Shown: positions 8,926-18,670, counted from the first letter of the stretch. The stretch: 64,000 nt of DNA from Sporosarcina sp. P34 (GCF_002743375.1 NZ_PDZC01000002.1:248001-312000); one strand, 5' to 3'. Made by a program: numbers and translations. Notes: generated from the letters alone by a model not told the origin.

Positions 8926-10014
8926 TTATCGACCTTTGGGTTTCGCAAAAATCATTCGACCCGCAGATGTTTGCAATACACTTGTTACTACAACGTCAAT
9001 AGCATCCCCGATATGAGAACGACCATCCTCAATTACGATCATGGTGCCATCATCCAAGTATGCAACGCCTTGATTGTGTTCTTTGCCGTCCTTAATTACG
9101 ACCACATGCATTTCTTCACCCGGAATGACTACCGGTTTCACTGCGTTCGCAAGATCATTGATGTTCAAAACTGCAACACCATGCAAATCCGATACTTTAT
9201 TTAAGTTGAAATCATTCGTTACAACTAAACCATCCATTTTCTTCGCCAGTTTAACTAACTTCAAGTCCACTTCTGCTACATTCGGAATATCTTCGTCCGT
9301 AATGAGAACTTGTGGTCCGTCATCATTTTGTAAACGTTTTAGTATATCTAGGCCACGCCGACCTTTTGTTCGCTTCAACGTGTCAGATGAATCTGCTATA
9401 TGCTGAAGTTCCGTCAGTACAAACTGAGGTACAACTAAAATCCCTTGCAAAAATCCCGTTGCCACTATATCTGCAATACGCCCATCAATAATGACACTTG
9501 TATCCAATAATTTATATACATCTTTTTGTGGTGGAGTGACCACCGGTTCTGCTGATTCCTTCTTTTTTGTCGTTGTCATGCGTAAATTGGAAAAAGCATT
9601 GATAAACTCTTCCCACTTTTTAAAACCTACCTGGAAACCTAAATAGCCGAGAAGAATAGACAATAAAACAGGTACAACAGAAGATACTACTGGAAAGCCA
9701 ATTGCACTTAGTCCGAAACTGAATAAAAATGCAACGATTAATCCTACGACTAATCCAATTGTACCGAATAACAAATCCATAATCGGTGCTTTCAGAAGTC
9801 TTTCTTCTATCCATTTAATAAAGTTCACAATCGGTTCAGTTAAAAATAAGCTTAATAAAAATAGAATGATGGCTCCTATAATTGCCTCCACATAAGGGTT
9901 CTCTATAATGGGGCGAGATGTAAACTCAAACATAGCGAATAAGTACGGTAAAAATAAAACACCGAGAGTTCCTCCGATTAATAAGAATGAAACTTGGACT
10001 ACTCTTTTCAACAT
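8926..10014 (-). CDS. Membrane PIN/TRAM-domain protein YacL
   Basis: 362 aa. Four transmembrane helices occupy roughly residues 5-130. They are followed by a PIN nuclease-like domain (LLDTSVIIDGRIADI, GLDILKR, LVVTNDFNLNKVSDL, with conserved acidic residues) and a C-terminal TRAM domain (EHNQGVAYLDDGTMIVIEDG). The combination predicts a membrane-anchored RNase, but its physiological substrate is not established. Good RBS AAAGGAGGTGG. In Bacillus, disA lies between radA and this gene; here it does not. Confidence 0.88.
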   Translation of the reverse strand: MLKRVVQVSFLLIGGTLGVLFLPYLFAMFEFTSRPIIENPYVEAIIGAIILFLLSLFLTEPIVNFIKWIEERLLKAPIMDLLFGTIGLVVGLIVAFLFSFGLSAIGFPVVSSVVPVLLSILLGYLGFQVGFKKWEEFINAFSNLRMTTTKKKESAEPVVTPPQKDVYKLLDTSVIIDGRIADIVATGFLQGILVVPQFVLTELQHIADSSDTLKRTKGRRGLDILKRLQNDDGPQVLITDEDIPNVAEVDLKLVKLAKKMDGLVVTNDFNLNKVSDLHGVAVLNINDLANAVKPVVIPGEEMHVVVIKDGKEHNQGVAYLDDGTMIVIEDGRSHIGDAIDVVVTSVLQTSAGRMIFAKPKGR

Positions 10015-10072
10015 ATTCTTCCACCTCCTTTTCCTTCCTAATAGTATACAACGAATTATGGTTGGTCGCTTA

Positions 10073-10110
10073 GGTTAAGTGAGGAATTTCTGAAAATCCC
10101 TCATTTAACC
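10073..10110. repeat. Imperfect inverted repeat in the radA-yacL gap
   Basis: GGTTAAGTGAGG at 10073-10084 pairs with CCTCATTTAACC ending at 10110, and the intervening AATTT/AAAT extends the stem. No T-run follows on either strand, so it is not a typical terminator. The 163-bp gap contains no recognisable coding remnant of disA. Confidence 0.6.
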
Positions 10111-10177
10111 TACTAGGACTAATTAAATGGCAGGAAAGTTTCTTACCTTTCCATTCATCTTGTTATATAAAAATTTA

Positions 10178-11548
10178 TTATCTAAATGCCGCACCTAATG
10201 CCTCCGTTATAGTTTCGACTCCTACTACTTCAATCCCATTCGGAATATCCCAACCACCCAGATTAGACGCCGGGATGATAATGCGATCAAAACCTAGCTT
10301 CGCCGCCTCCGTAACGCGTTGTTCTATTCTAGATACCCTTCTAACCTCACCTGTTAACCCTACTTCCCCAACAAAACAATCCCGCGCCCCTACAGCTGTA
10401 TCACGATAACTAGAAACAATACTCAGTAACACGGCTAAATCAATTGCCGGCTCATCCAACTTAACGCCGCCTGCAACTTTAATATACGCATCTTGTGTCT
10501 GCAATAGCATTCCTGCACGTTTTTCCAATACAGCCATCAATAACTGCACACGGTTTTGATCCAGTCCAGTCGCCATTCGCTTCGGATAATTAAAACTTGA
10601 TGCCGTCATCAATGCCTGAATTTCAACCAGTATGGGTCGTGTACCTTCCATAGAAGCAACAATGGTAGAGCCTGCTCCACCTTGCGAACGCTCACGTAAA
10701 AACATTTCAGAAGGATTTAAGACTTCTTTTAATCCAGCTTGCAACATTTCAAAAATGGCAATTTCATTAGTGGAACCAAAACGGTTTTTAACACTGCGTA
10801 AAATACGGTATGTATGGTGACGTTCTCCTTCAAAATACAGTACCGTATCCACCATATGCTCAAGCAATCGTGGCCCTGCAATTTGTCCTTCTTTTGTCAC
10901 GTGACCTACAAGGAATATGGCAATGTTTTGCGTCTTTGCTATACGCATTAGTTCTGCGGTACATTCACGCACTTGTGATACACTCCCTGGTGCCGATGAT
11001 ACTTCGGGATGGTGAACAGTCTGAATCGAGTCTACAATAACAAATCTCGGCTTCACTTCATCCACCGTTTCATTGATCATTGCAAGATCGGTTTCGGCAT
11101 AAATATACAACTCATCTGATTTCACACCTAGACGTTCTGCTCGTAACTTGGTTTGCTTAATCGATTCCTCTCCCGATATATATAGTACGCGTTGTTGTTG
11201 ATTCGCAAGTAACGAGGAGACTTGAAGCAACAATGTAGATTTTCCGATTCCCGGATCACCACCAATTAATATGAGCGAGCCAGGAACAATTCCCCCTCCA
11301 AGCACGCGGTTTAACTCCTTTAATTCCGTTTTGACACGAGGCTCTTCAGCCGTTTCCACCTGACTGATCGGCAAAGCCTTCTGCTTCACTCTCTCCCCAT
11401 GCTGAAATGCGGCACGCGGCCCTTTTTGTACTATCTCTACTTCTTCATCCATCGTGTTCCATTCTCCACAACCCGGACAGCGCCCCATCCATTTAGCGGA
11501 TTCATATCCACAAGAACGGCACATGAACTTCGATTTACGCTTAGCCAT
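10178..11548 (-). CDS. radA: DNA repair protein RadA
   Basis: 456 aa. N-terminal zinc finger CRSCGYES...GRCPGCGEW, RecA-like core with Walker [11 protein letters not shown], the RadA-specific KNRFG motif, and a C-terminal Lon-protease-like domain. It is a helicase that extends the D-loop during recombination and transformation. ATG start with AGGAGAG upstream. A terminator after clpC separates the two genes, although both belong to the extended clpC locus in Bacillus. Confidence 0.95.
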   Translation of the reverse strand: MAKRKSKFMCRSCGYESAKWMGRCPGCGEWNTMDEEVEIVQKGPRAAFQHGERVKQKALPISQVETAEEPRVKTELKELNRVLGGGIVPGSLILIGGDPGIGKSTLLLQVSSLLANQQQRVLYISGEESIKQTKLRAERLGVKSDELYIYAETDLAMINETVDEVKPRFVIVDSIQTVHHPEVSSAPGSVSQVRECTAELMRIAKTQNIAIFLVGHVTKEGQIAGPRLLEHMVDTVLYFEGERHHTYRILRSVKNRFGSTNEIAIFEMLQAGLKEVLNPSEMFLRERSQGGAGSTIVASMEGTRPILVEIQALMTASSFNYPKRMATGLDQNRVQLLMAVLEKRAGMLLQTQDAYIKVAGGVKLDEPAIDLAVLLSIVSSYRDTAVGARDCFVGEVGLTGEVRRVSRIEQRVTEAAKLGFDRIIIPASNLGGWDIPNGIEVVGVETITEALGAAFR

Positions 11549-11570
11549 ATACTCTCTCCTAACTATAAAA

Positions 11571-11623
11571 TACGAAAAGGACAGCTCGCTGCGCTTTTTA
11601 AAAACTAAGCGAGCGAGCTATCC
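11571..11623 (-). terminator. Terminator of clpC
   Basis: On the minus strand GGATAGCTCGCT pairs with AGCGAGCTGTCC (stem within 11579-11623), followed by TTTTCGTATTTT. It lies between the clpC stop and radA. Confidence 0.75.
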
Positions 11624-11637
11624 GATTTATGCTATTA

Positions 11638-14085
11638 TTAATTTTCTGCTGCCACTGTTGGTTTCTCCGTACGCACGACAAACTGGTCATTTTCTACATC
11701 AATGATTACTTTTTCACCCACCAGAACTTTACCTTCGAGTAATTCTTCAGATAAACGATCTTCTACATGTTTCTGTAATGCACGGCGTAGTGGACGAGCT
11801 CCGTATTCAGGGTCATACCCCTCATCCGTAATCTTATCTTTGGCAGATTCAGTTAACATCAATTCGATGTCTTGTTCAGCCAAACGTTTTGCCAGCTCAT
11901 CACTCATCAAGCTAACAATTTCACGCAAATGCTCTTTCTCCAATGAGTGGAAGACAATCATATCATCTACACGGTTTAAGAACTCTGGTCTAAATGCTTT
12001 TTTCAATTCTGCAAGCATTTTCTCTTTCATATCATCATAATCTGATTCGCCATCTTGAATATTAAAGCCAACGTAACGGTTTTTCTTCAATTCCGTTGCC
12101 CCTACGTTGGAAGTCATGATGACTACCGTGTTACGGAAATCAACTGTACGTCCTTTAGAATCCGTCAGACGCCCGTCTTCCAATACTTGCAATAAGATAT
12201 TGAATACATCAGGGTGTGCTTTTTCGATTTCATCAAGTAGTACTACTGAATAAGGCTTACGGCGAACTTTTTCCGTTAACTGACCGCCTTCTTCATAACC
12301 AACATAGCCTGGAGGTGATCCAACTAAACGAGATGTTGCATGCTTTTCCATGTACTCTGACATGTCGATACGAATCATCGCATCTTCATCACCGAACATT
12401 ACTTCCGCTAGCGCACGAGCTAGTTCAGTTTTACCTACACCAGTAGGGCCAAGGAAAATGAATGAACCAATTGGACGTTTAGGATCTTTTAATCCCGCAC
12501 GGGCACGACGGATTGCTTTGGAAATCGCTACGACAGCTTCATTTTGGCCAATGACACGTTCATGTAGAATTTCTTCCATGTTAAGCAATTTAGCAGATTC
12601 TGTTTCCGCAATCTTGTCAACGGGAATTCCTGTCCACATTGCCACAACAGAAGCGATATCATTTACTGTCACTTCGGACTCTGTCTGCCCTTGCTTCTCT
12701 TTCCAAGCGGATTTCGTTGTTTCCAATTCTTCCTTCATTTTCTGCTCTTTATCACGATAAGAAGCGGCCTTCTCAAACTCTTGGCTTTGAACGGCTGCAT
12801 TCTTCTCGGAACGGATTGCTTCAAGCTTCACCTCGAGCTCCTTCAAATTAGGAGGAGTTGTATACGAACGCAAGCGTACTTTCGACCCTGCTTCGTCAAT
12901 TAGGTCAATCGCTTTATCTGGTAAGAAGCGATCCGAGATATAACGATCAGACATCATCGCCGCTGCTTCAACTGCTTCATCGGTAATCTTTACTCGGTGA
13001 TGCGCTTCGTAACGGTCACGCAAGCCTTTAATAATCTGAATTGTTTCGTCTACAGTTGGCTCATCGACTTGGATCGGTTGGAAACGTCGTTCAAGTGCTG
13101 CATCTTTTTCAATATATTTACGGTATTCGTCAAGTGTTGTAGCACCGATACATTGTAGTTCGCCACGTGCAAGTGATGGCTTCAAGATGTTGGAGGCATC
13201 AATAGCCCCTTCTGCTCCACCTGCACCGATTAACGTGTGTAATTCATCGATGAATAAAATGATGTTACCTGCTTGACGAATTTCTTCCATTACTTTCTTC
13301 ATTCTATCTTCAAACTCACCGCGGTATTTCGTGCCCGCAACGACTGTCCCCATATCCAGCGTCATCACGCGTTTGTCACGCAAAATTTCAGGTACTTCAT
13401 TACTTACGACTTGCTGCGCCAAACCTTCCGCAATCGCTGTTTTACCTACACCTGGTTCCCCAATCAGCACGGGGTTGTTTTTTGTTCGGCGTGCCAATAC
13501 TTCAATAACACGTGTGATTTCTTTGCTTCGTCCAATAACAGGATCTAATGTACCTTCACGTGCGATCTCAGTTAAATCACGCGCTAAGCCATCTAATGTT
13601 GGTGTTGCCGCTGATGCAGAATTTGCTGGGTTCCCAACTGAGCTTTCATCATTACCAAGCAATTGAAGTACTTGCTGGCGTGCTTTATTCAAGCTAACAC
13701 CCGCATTATTCAGAACGCGCGCTGCCACGCCTTCTCCTTCTCGAATCAAAGCCAATAAAATATGCTCGGTACCAATATAAGAATGTCCTAATTTACGAGA
13801 CTCATCCACGGATAATTCGATGACACGTTTTGCGCGTGGAGTATAATGAACGATCGGACCTACATCTTTAGAGCCTACACCTACTAGAATTTCTACTTCT
13901 CGCTCAATAGTATCTGCACTCACGCTAATTGCTTCAAGAGCTTTTGCTGCGATGCCGCCACCTTCTCGAATCAATCCGAGTAGAATATGCTCAGTACCAA
14001 TAGATTCATGTTTTAAACGAATAGCCTCTTCTTGAGCCAGTTGTAAAACTTTTTGTGCACGTTGTGTAAATCGATTAAACATCAT
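11638..14085 (-). CDS. clpC: AAA+ unfoldase ClpC
   Basis: HSP100 protein of 815 aa that works with ClpP. Domains in order: N-terminal double Clp repeat (residues 1-150), AAA1 with GEPGVGKT, a ClpC-type middle domain with UVR-like sequence (residues 410-460), and AAA2 with GPTGVGKT and the ClpP-binding loop region. Start chosen at the third in-frame ATG (14083-14085, [12 protein letters not shown]-type N-terminus), which has GAGGGG at proper spacing. Its own CtsR-box promoter lies upstream at 14214-14260. It degrades McsB-marked, arginine-phosphorylated proteins in Bacillus. Confidence 0.96.
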   Translation of the reverse strand: MMFNRFTQRAQKVLQLAQEEAIRLKHESIGTEHILLGLIREGGGIAAKALEAISVSADTIEREVEILVGVGSKDVGPIVHYTPRAKRVIELSVDESRKLGHSYIGTEHILLALIREGEGVAARVLNNAGVSLNKARQQVLQLLGNDESSVGNPANSASAATPTLDGLARDLTEIAREGTLDPVIGRSKEITRVIEVLARRTKNNPVLIGEPGVGKTAIAEGLAQQVVSNEVPEILRDKRVMTLDMGTVVAGTKYRGEFEDRMKKVMEEIRQAGNIILFIDELHTLIGAGGAEGAIDASNILKPSLARGELQCIGATTLDEYRKYIEKDAALERRFQPIQVDEPTVDETIQIIKGLRDRYEAHHRVKITDEAVEAAAMMSDRYISDRFLPDKAIDLIDEAGSKVRLRSYTTPPNLKELEVKLEAIRSEKNAAVQSQEFEKAASYRDKEQKMKEELETTKSAWKEKQGQTESEVTVNDIASVVAMWTGIPVDKIAETESAKLLNMEEILHERVIGQNEAVVAISKAIRRARAGLKDPKRPIGSFIFLGPTGVGKTELARALAEVMFGDEDAMIRIDMSEYMEKHATSRLVGSPPGYVGYEEGGQLTEKVRRKPYSVVLLDEIEKAHPDVFNILLQVLEDGRLTDSKGRTVDFRNTVVIMTSNVGATELKKNRYVGFNIQDGESDYDDMKEKMLAELKKAFRPEFLNRVDDMIVFHSLEKEHLREIVSLMSDELAKRLAEQDIELMLTESAKDKITDEGYDPEYGARPLRRALQKHVEDRLSEELLEGKVLVGEKVIIDVENDQFVVRTEKPTVAAEN

Positions 14086-14213
14086 ATCCATTCCCCTCTT
14101 CCTTCATCAGTGGACTATATTCTATGTTATGCAAAATAACGCATCCTTGCCTTGTTTCCTATAACTATATATATTCACGTCAGTTTGCGATACAACCTAA
14201 TTCGCATATTGAC

Positions 14214-14260
14214 TTTGACTATCTTTGATTAATTATAAATGCTATTAGACTTTCTTGCAA
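14214..14260 (-). promoter_or_regulatory. CtsR-controlled promoter before clpC
   Basis: On the minus strand TTGCAA (14255-14260), 17-nt spacer, TATAAT (14232-14237), then a CtsR heptad direct repeat AATCAAA-GAT-AGTCAAA (14214-14230) covering the transcription start. One heptad deviates from consensus by one base. The layout copies the promoter upstream of ctsR. Confidence 0.85.
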
Positions 14261-14269
14261 AAACTATGC

Positions 14270-15358
14270 TCATGACGGATCACTGTCTTTTTTTTGTTCA
14301 GCAGACCGCACTACACCTAGCCGATCTCGGAATAATTGCGCACGAAGGATATCTCGTTCCTCAGATGTTAGTTCCGTCTCTGCGTATTGCTGAAGAAAAC
14401 CTGGCTGCATGAAAATCATCAATTCATTCAAAATGGTCATATCAATATTTTCTATGATACCTAAATCAATACCCAAACGAACGTCAGACAAACATTTTGC
14501 CGCTTCCGCTGAAGGTAATATTCGCGAATAGGTCAGGGTACCGAGTGCCCTAAATAACCTATTCTCTAAGTGAACTTCCGATTTAGCCAATAATAATTCA
14601 CGTGATTTCTTTTCATGCGCAATCAAGCGCTTTGAAATACTTTCCAAGTCTTTGAAGATTTCTTCTTCTGATTTGCCGAGTGTGATTTGATTGGACACTT
14701 GATAAATATTGCCGAGTGCTTCACTGCCCTCCCCGTAACTTCCACGTACGACCATTCCAAGTCTAGATATCGCGGGAATAATTCGCTCGATTTGCTTAGT
14801 GATCGTCAACGCAGGTAAATGCATCATGACAGACGCGCGCATTCCTGTACCTGTGTTGGATGGACAACTTGTCAAATAGCCGAATGTTTCATCGAAAGCA
14901 TAGTTCAAATTCACTTCCAGTTCGCTATCCACTCGATCAGCCTGTTCATATGCCTGGTCTATTTGAAAACCAGGATATATACATTGAATGCGAATATGAT
15001 CTTCTTCATTCACCATAATACTGATCGTTTCGTCTTCTGAAAGCAAAACCGACCCATGTTTTTCAGGGTTGATCAACTGTGGACTGACCAAATGTTTCTC
15101 AACTAAGATTTGTCTTTCAAGTGGTGACAAATCTTTCATTGCTGTGCCTGTGAAATGGTGATTCTGCATCGTCTTGACTGCTTGATTTAACGCTTCGCTC
15201 ACGCGGTTTGCGTCTTCCTGTGAAGCACTAATCGGAAATAGATAATCTTGCAAGTTACGAGCTAACCTGATTCTTGTGGATAAAACAATGTCAGCGTGCT
15301 CACCTTCCGCCACCATCCAACCTGTCAGTTCTTGTTTGAGGAATTTTTCAAATGACAT
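14270..15358 (-). CDS. mcsB: Protein arginine kinase McsB
   Basis: 362 aa, phosphagen-kinase fold. IVLSTRIRLARNLQDYLFP is the N-terminal signature, and the catalytic SCPSNTGTGMRASVMMHLP holds the active-site Cys region. VRGSYGEGSEALG is also typical. It phosphorylates arginines, marking proteins for ClpCP and inactivating CtsR. The start at ATG 15356-15358 has GGGGGTGA eight bases upstream and lies inside the 3' end of mcsA, implying coupling. Confidence 0.95.
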   Translation of the reverse strand: MSFEKFLKQELTGWMVAEGEHADIVLSTRIRLARNLQDYLFPISASQEDANRVSEALNQAVKTMQNHHFTGTAMKDLSPLERQILVEKHLVSPQLINPEKHGSVLLSEDETISIMVNEEDHIRIQCIYPGFQIDQAYEQADRVDSELEVNLNYAFDETFGYLTSCPSNTGTGMRASVMMHLPALTITKQIERIIPAISRLGMVVRGSYGEGSEALGNIYQVSNQITLGKSEEEIFKDLESISKRLIAHEKKSRELLLAKSEVHLENRLFRALGTLTYSRILPSAEAAKCLSDVRLGIDLGIIENIDMTILNELMIFMQPGFLQQYAETELTSEERDILRAQLFRDRLGVVRSAEQKKDSDPS

Positions 15359-15899
15359 GTCGATCATCACCCCCGTCTGACAGTTGCTGTTTCAACTGGT
15401 TCGCCTCATCACGCAAAGTTGCCGCCTCTTCAAAATGTTCATTTTCTACGGCTTGCTGCATTTTCGTGCGGATATCTTCAAGTTTTCTCTTCAAAGCAAA
15501 GCGTTCATTAAGTGAAACCGGAATCTTTCCACGGTGTTGGGTATGTCCATTATGCAATTTGGCAAACAACCTTGGCAGTTGTCCGCTGAATGCTTCGTAA
15601 CATACAGCACAGCCAAACTTTCCGATATCCAGGAAACGATGAAAAGACAAATCGCAATTTGGACATTTCGGACCATCTGGTAATCTTTCATCAACTTTTT
15701 GTTCTGAAAATAATTCTGAACCGCCCAACCAGTGTGCTAAAAATTGTTGAATGGATAACGGCTCCTGGTCTGGACTGAAAGTAAATGTTTGTGAGTAAAA
15801 TGCACATTTATCACATAAATGGCGCTCTGTTGCATTATTTAAAGTTTCCTGTTTAAACACTACAGTAGCCGGTCGTTCTTTACAGTTTTCACAAAGCAT
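15348..15899 (-). CDS. mcsA: McsB activator McsA
   Basis: 183 aa with two zinc-binding modules: MLCENCKERPA...HLCDKCAF and CPNCDLSFHRFLDIGKFGCAVC. A UVR motif follows near the C-terminus (LKRKLEDIRTKMQQAVENE). McsA activates the McsB kinase and modulates CtsR and ClpC. It follows ctsR after 11 bp and overlaps mcsB by 11 bp, the classic heat-shock operon order. Confidence 0.94.
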   Translation of the reverse strand: MLCENCKERPATVVFKQETLNNATERHLCDKCAFYSQTFTFSPDQEPLSIQQFLAHWLGGSELFSEQKVDERLPDGPKCPNCDLSFHRFLDIGKFGCAVCYEAFSGQLPRLFAKLHNGHTQHRGKIPVSLNERFALKRKLEDIRTKMQQAVENEHFEEAATLRDEANQLKQQLSDGGDDRHVI

Positions 15900-15910
15900 G
15901 GAGATTCACC

Positions 15911-16381
15911 TCATTCTATCTCTTCATAAATTAACGTAACTAACATGGCGCGAAGAATACGCGAACGTAACGCATCCCGCTCAGGCAACATATAACGCAG
16001 AGTAGCGCGACTCACCGCAGCAAGCATCAGCTTTGCTTCACGTTCTGTAATGACTTCTTCTTCAATTAAACGGATGATGACATCTTCCGCCATTGTAGAA
16101 GACGCTTCACTCTCCAAAATCTCCAACGCTTGTTCAAGTAAGTCCTTTCGGGAGTTGGTACGTACTCTATAAATTCGGATGTAGCCCCCGCCCCCTCGCT
16201 TAGACTCCACGGCATAGCCTCTTTCGACCGTAAACCGGGTTTTGATTACGTAGTTGATCTGTGATGGTACGCATTGGAATTTCTCGGCAATCTCATTTCT
16301 TTTGATTTCAATAGAAGCACTATCTTCCTCTTCTATAATCGACTTCAAATACCCTTCTATAATGTCAGAAATATTACGCAT
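15911..16381 (-). CDS. ctsR: Heat-shock transcriptional repressor CtsR
   Basis: 156 aa dimeric winged-helix repressor. NISDIIEGYLKSII, IAEKFQCVPSQINYVIKTRFT and the glycine-rich wing KRGGGGYIRIYRV are diagnostic. C-terminal ISEREAK-like motif is ITEREAKLML. Start at ATG 16379-16381 with GAGGTGA upstream; an upstream ATG adding six residues lacks a proper RBS. It binds AGTCAAA direct repeats, seen before this gene and before clpC. Confidence 0.95.
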   Translation of the reverse strand: MRNISDIIEGYLKSIIEEEDSASIEIKRNEIAEKFQCVPSQINYVIKTRFTVERGYAVESKRGGGGYIRIYRVRTNSRKDLLEQALEILESEASSTMAEDVIIRLIEEEVITEREAKLMLAAVSRATLRYMLPERDALRSRILRAMLVTLIYEEIE

Positions 16382-16416
16382 CTCGTCACCTCGCTTCACT
16401 CAATCTCCTAGTTGAC

Positions 16417-16465
16417 TTTGACTATCTTTGACTTAATTATATCGTAAAAATTAGGTGGGATGCAA
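16417..16465 (-). promoter_or_regulatory. CtsR-controlled promoter before ctsR
   Basis: On the minus strand TTGCAT (16460-16465), 18-nt spacer, TATAAT (16436-16441), then a perfect CtsR operator AGTCAAA-GAT-AGTCAAA (16417-16433). A further GTCAA follows directly. This gives autoregulation of the ctsR-mcsA-mcsB operon. Confidence 0.92.
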
Positions 16466-16660
16466 TTCATTTGTTTATATGTATACCTTATTACGTTGAA
16501 AGAAAACCTATTGCTAGGTTGTCACATCTGGCTATTGATTATTCAATTAGTAATGAGACAAAAAATAAAGTGGATAGTTTGGCACCGTTTACTAACATTC
16601 TAGACGGGTGCTTTACACTTACGGTGCACTATTGTAACCTCCCTAAACGGAATTCTAACT
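16466..16660. other. Intergenic stretch with no recognised gene
   Basis: AT-rich gap between the ctsR promoter and the bioB terminator. A 63-codon plus-strand frame (16471-16662) exists but lacks a Shine-Dalgarno and resembles no family I know. I see nothing else in it. Confidence 0.5.
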
Positions 16661-16710
16661 AAATAAGAAAAGACTGAAGAACAGATCCTTATAGTGGATT
16701 GTCTTCAGTC
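16661..16710 (-). terminator. Terminator of bioY-bioB
   Basis: Minus-strand stem GACTGAAGACA/GTTCTTCAGTC (16672-16710) followed by TTTTCTTATTT, 33 bp after the bioB stop. Confidence 0.85.
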
Positions 16711-16742
16711 ACGGCGTATACTAATATTTTCTTCTTTTCTAT

Positions 16743-17744
16743 TTACAAAGTGACGGGTTCTTTTTTCAAAGGTTCCAGGTCAACTTCGAAGCCCATATCT
16801 TCCAACATTTTTTGATCTTGATCGTTTTCTTGACCAGATGTTGTGAGGTAATCACCGATAAAGATGGAGTTCGCAGCGTAGAGGCCTAGGGGTTGTAGGC
16901 TTCTAAGATTCACTTCACGTCCACCCGAGATGCGAATTTCCTTGCTAGGATTAATGTAACGGAATAGGCACAAGACCTTTAAGCAGTAACGTGGATCCAG
17001 TTCTGATGTTCCTTCCAACGGGGTTCCATCCACTGCGTGCAAGAAGTTTACAGGTATCGAGTCTGCGTCCAATTCACGTAGGCTACGCGCCATGGATATG
17101 ATATCTTGTTTTGTTTCACGCATGCCGACGATAACGCCTGAACATGGAGAGATGCCCGCTTCTTTGGCAAGTCCTACAGTATTTACACGATCATCGTATG
17201 TATGCGACGTTGTTATATTCTCGTGATGTTCTGCAGATGTGTTCAAGTTATGGTTATAGCGATCTACTCCTGCCTCTTTCAAACGTGTTGCTTGTCCCGG
17301 CTTCAAAATACCTAAACAAGCACATACCGTCATGTTCTTGTGCTTCTCTTTAATCTGTTTAACAGAATCAATCACGATGTCCAACTCACTGTCACGCGGT
17401 CCTCGCCCACTTGCTACGATGCAATAGGTGCCCGCATTATTAGCAGCGGCACGTTCCGCACCTTCTAGTATTTCTTCCGATTTCATCATTGCATACTTTT
17501 CAACAGGTGCTTTTGAAATAATGGATTGTGCGCAATATCCACAGTTTTCTGGACATAGCCCCGATTTCGTATTGATGATCATATTTAACTTTACTTTATT
17601 GCCGAAGTAATGTGATCGGATCGAGTATGTCGCGTGCAGTAATAATAGTAAATCCTCATCTGGGCTATTCAATATTGCGAGTGATTCCTCATCAGTTAGC
17701 ACATGGCCTTCGAGTACTTGAGTAGCCAGCCTTTGATAGTTCAT
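16743..17744 (-). CDS. bioB: Biotin synthase
   Basis: Radical SAM enzyme of 333 aa converting dethiobiotin to biotin. The cluster motif CPENCGYC is near residue 55. Further family motifs are YNHNLNTS, GMRETKQDI and RISGGREVNL (the [2Fe-2S] Arg region). It overlaps the bioY stop by one base (TAATG), so it is co-translated. No bioA, bioD, bioF or bioW is nearby, so the other pathway steps must be elsewhere or dethiobiotin is imported. Confidence 0.95.
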   Translation of the reverse strand: MNYQRLATQVLEGHVLTDEESLAILNSPDEDLLLLLHATYSIRSHYFGNKVKLNMIINTKSGLCPENCGYCAQSIISKAPVEKYAMMKSEEILEGAERAAANNAGTYCIVASGRGPRDSELDIVIDSVKQIKEKHKNMTVCACLGILKPGQATRLKEAGVDRYNHNLNTSAEHHENITTSHTYDDRVNTVGLAKEAGISPCSGVIVGMRETKQDIISMARSLRELDADSIPVNFLHAVDGTPLEGTSELDPRYCLKVLCLFRYINPSKEIRISGGREVNLRSLQPLGLYAANSIFIGDYLTTSGQENDQDQKMLEDMGFEVDLEPLKKEPVTL

Positions 17745-18343
17745 TATAATGTCCGCCTCACTTTCAAGTGTTTTGATATTCTAAATGCGAATATGCCTGA
17801 CAGTACAGCTAGAATTAAATCTTTCGGTAGTGGCGGCATCATCCACAGCCAAGCAATCTTGTAGGTAAACACGTCGGGTGCAGCAGCCCACATCTTGTAC
17901 GCAAAATACATCCAAGTTGTACCTAGTATATAGTTGATTGCTGTAGCGATAAATGCTGCGATAATAAATGCAGACATAGTATGCTTTCGCTCAACAATCT
18001 TTCCAGCTACATAAGAGATCAGAATAAACGTGAGAATAAATCCAAATGTTGGACTCAAGATCTGACCGAAGCCTCCTGAAAATTTAGCGAAGACTGGTGC
18101 TCCTGCTAGTCCTATTAACATATAGACGGTCATCGATAATGCACCTAGACGACTACCAAGTAATAGCCCTGATAAGATAGCGAAAAATGTTTGTAATGTG
18201 ATGGGTACTCCACCAACTACTAAAAACGGTACGAAGGATGTAATATTCGCTCCAATCATCATTAACGCTGCGAACATCCCGCTATATACAATAGTTAGTG
18301 CACTGAATCTACTTCCCGGTCTTCTCTCTGCTGCTATTGTCAT
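17744..18343 (-). CDS. bioY: Biotin transporter substrate-binding protein BioY
   Basis: S component of an ECF-type biotin transporter, 199 aa, with about six transmembrane helices. LTIVYSGMFAALMMIGANIT and GVPITLQTFFAILSGLLLGSRLG are BioY signatures. The start at ATG 18341-18343 has AGAGGTG upstream. It is first in a bioY-bioB operon under a BirA operator. An energising EcfAAT module would be shared and encoded elsewhere. Confidence 0.93.
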   Translation of the reverse strand: MTIAAERRPGSRFSALTIVYSGMFAALMMIGANITSFVPFLVVGGVPITLQTFFAILSGLLLGSRLGALSMTVYMLIGLAGAPVFAKFSGGFGQILSPTFGFILTFILISYVAGKIVERKHTMSAFIIAAFIATAINYILGTTWMYFAYKMWAAAPDVFTYKIAWLWMMPPLPKDLILAVLSGIFAFRISKHLKVRRTL

Positions 18344-18362
18344 TACGACACCTCTTTTTAAA

Positions 18363-18406
18363 TTGGTTACCTCATAAATAATATCGGTTAACCCATTGCA
18401 TGTCAA
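18363..18406 (-). promoter_or_regulatory. BirA-controlled promoter of bioY-bioB
   Basis: On the minus strand TTGACA (18401-18406), 17-nt spacer, TATTAT (18378-18383). A BirA-type inverted repeat, GGTTAACC then 14 nt then GGTAACCAA (18363-18393), overlaps the -10. Biotin-loaded BirA would block initiation. A lone GGTTAAC half-site lies further upstream near 18422. Confidence 0.88.
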
Positions 18407-18440
18407 CACAATTTATTTCTTGGTTAACTTATAAAAACAG

Positions 18441-18473
18441 ACAAAAAAAGACTGCAGCATAAAGCTGACAGTC
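18441..18473 (-). terminator. Terminator of the 65-residue membrane protein gene
   Basis: Minus-strand stem AGACTG-CAGC/GCTG-CAGTCT with a TTTA-containing loop (18450-18473), followed by TTTTTTTGT. It touches the stop codon of the gene. Confidence 0.8.
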
Positions 18474-18670
18474 TACTTTTTCTCATCGATCTGTTCTTCC
18501 TTTTCTTTGCGAAACAAAACACTTGAGAGTAAACCACTGAATATAGCAGCCCCAATTGTAATATACACACGCATATCATAAGCAACTTCTTCGTAACTGT
18601 TACCTATCATAATCCAAGCAAGTGTACCTACAAGAACAGCGATTGGAAATGAGTATTTAAAGAAACGCAT
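18473..18670 (-). CDS. Small two-helix membrane protein, unknown
   Basis: 65 aa with two predicted transmembrane helices (about residues 6-24 and 35-53) joined by a short acidic loop, and a charged tail RKEKEEQIDEKK. ATG with a good AAGGTGA RBS, and its own terminator. I do not recognise the family with certainty. It stands alone between the biotin operon and the SAM riboswitch, so context gives no function. Confidence 0.75.
   Translation of the reverse strand: MRFFKYSFPIAVLVGTLAWIMIGNSYEEVAYDMRVYITIGAAIFSGLLSSVLFRKEKEEQIDEKK

Noticed and set aside
16471-16662. 63-codon plus-strand frame between ctsR and bioB
   Set aside because: No Shine-Dalgarno, no family resemblance, and overlaps the bioB terminator tail.
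18421-18428. A second BirA operator upstream of bioY
   Set aside because: Only one GGTTAAC half-site is present and its spacing to the other halves is not that of a BirA box.
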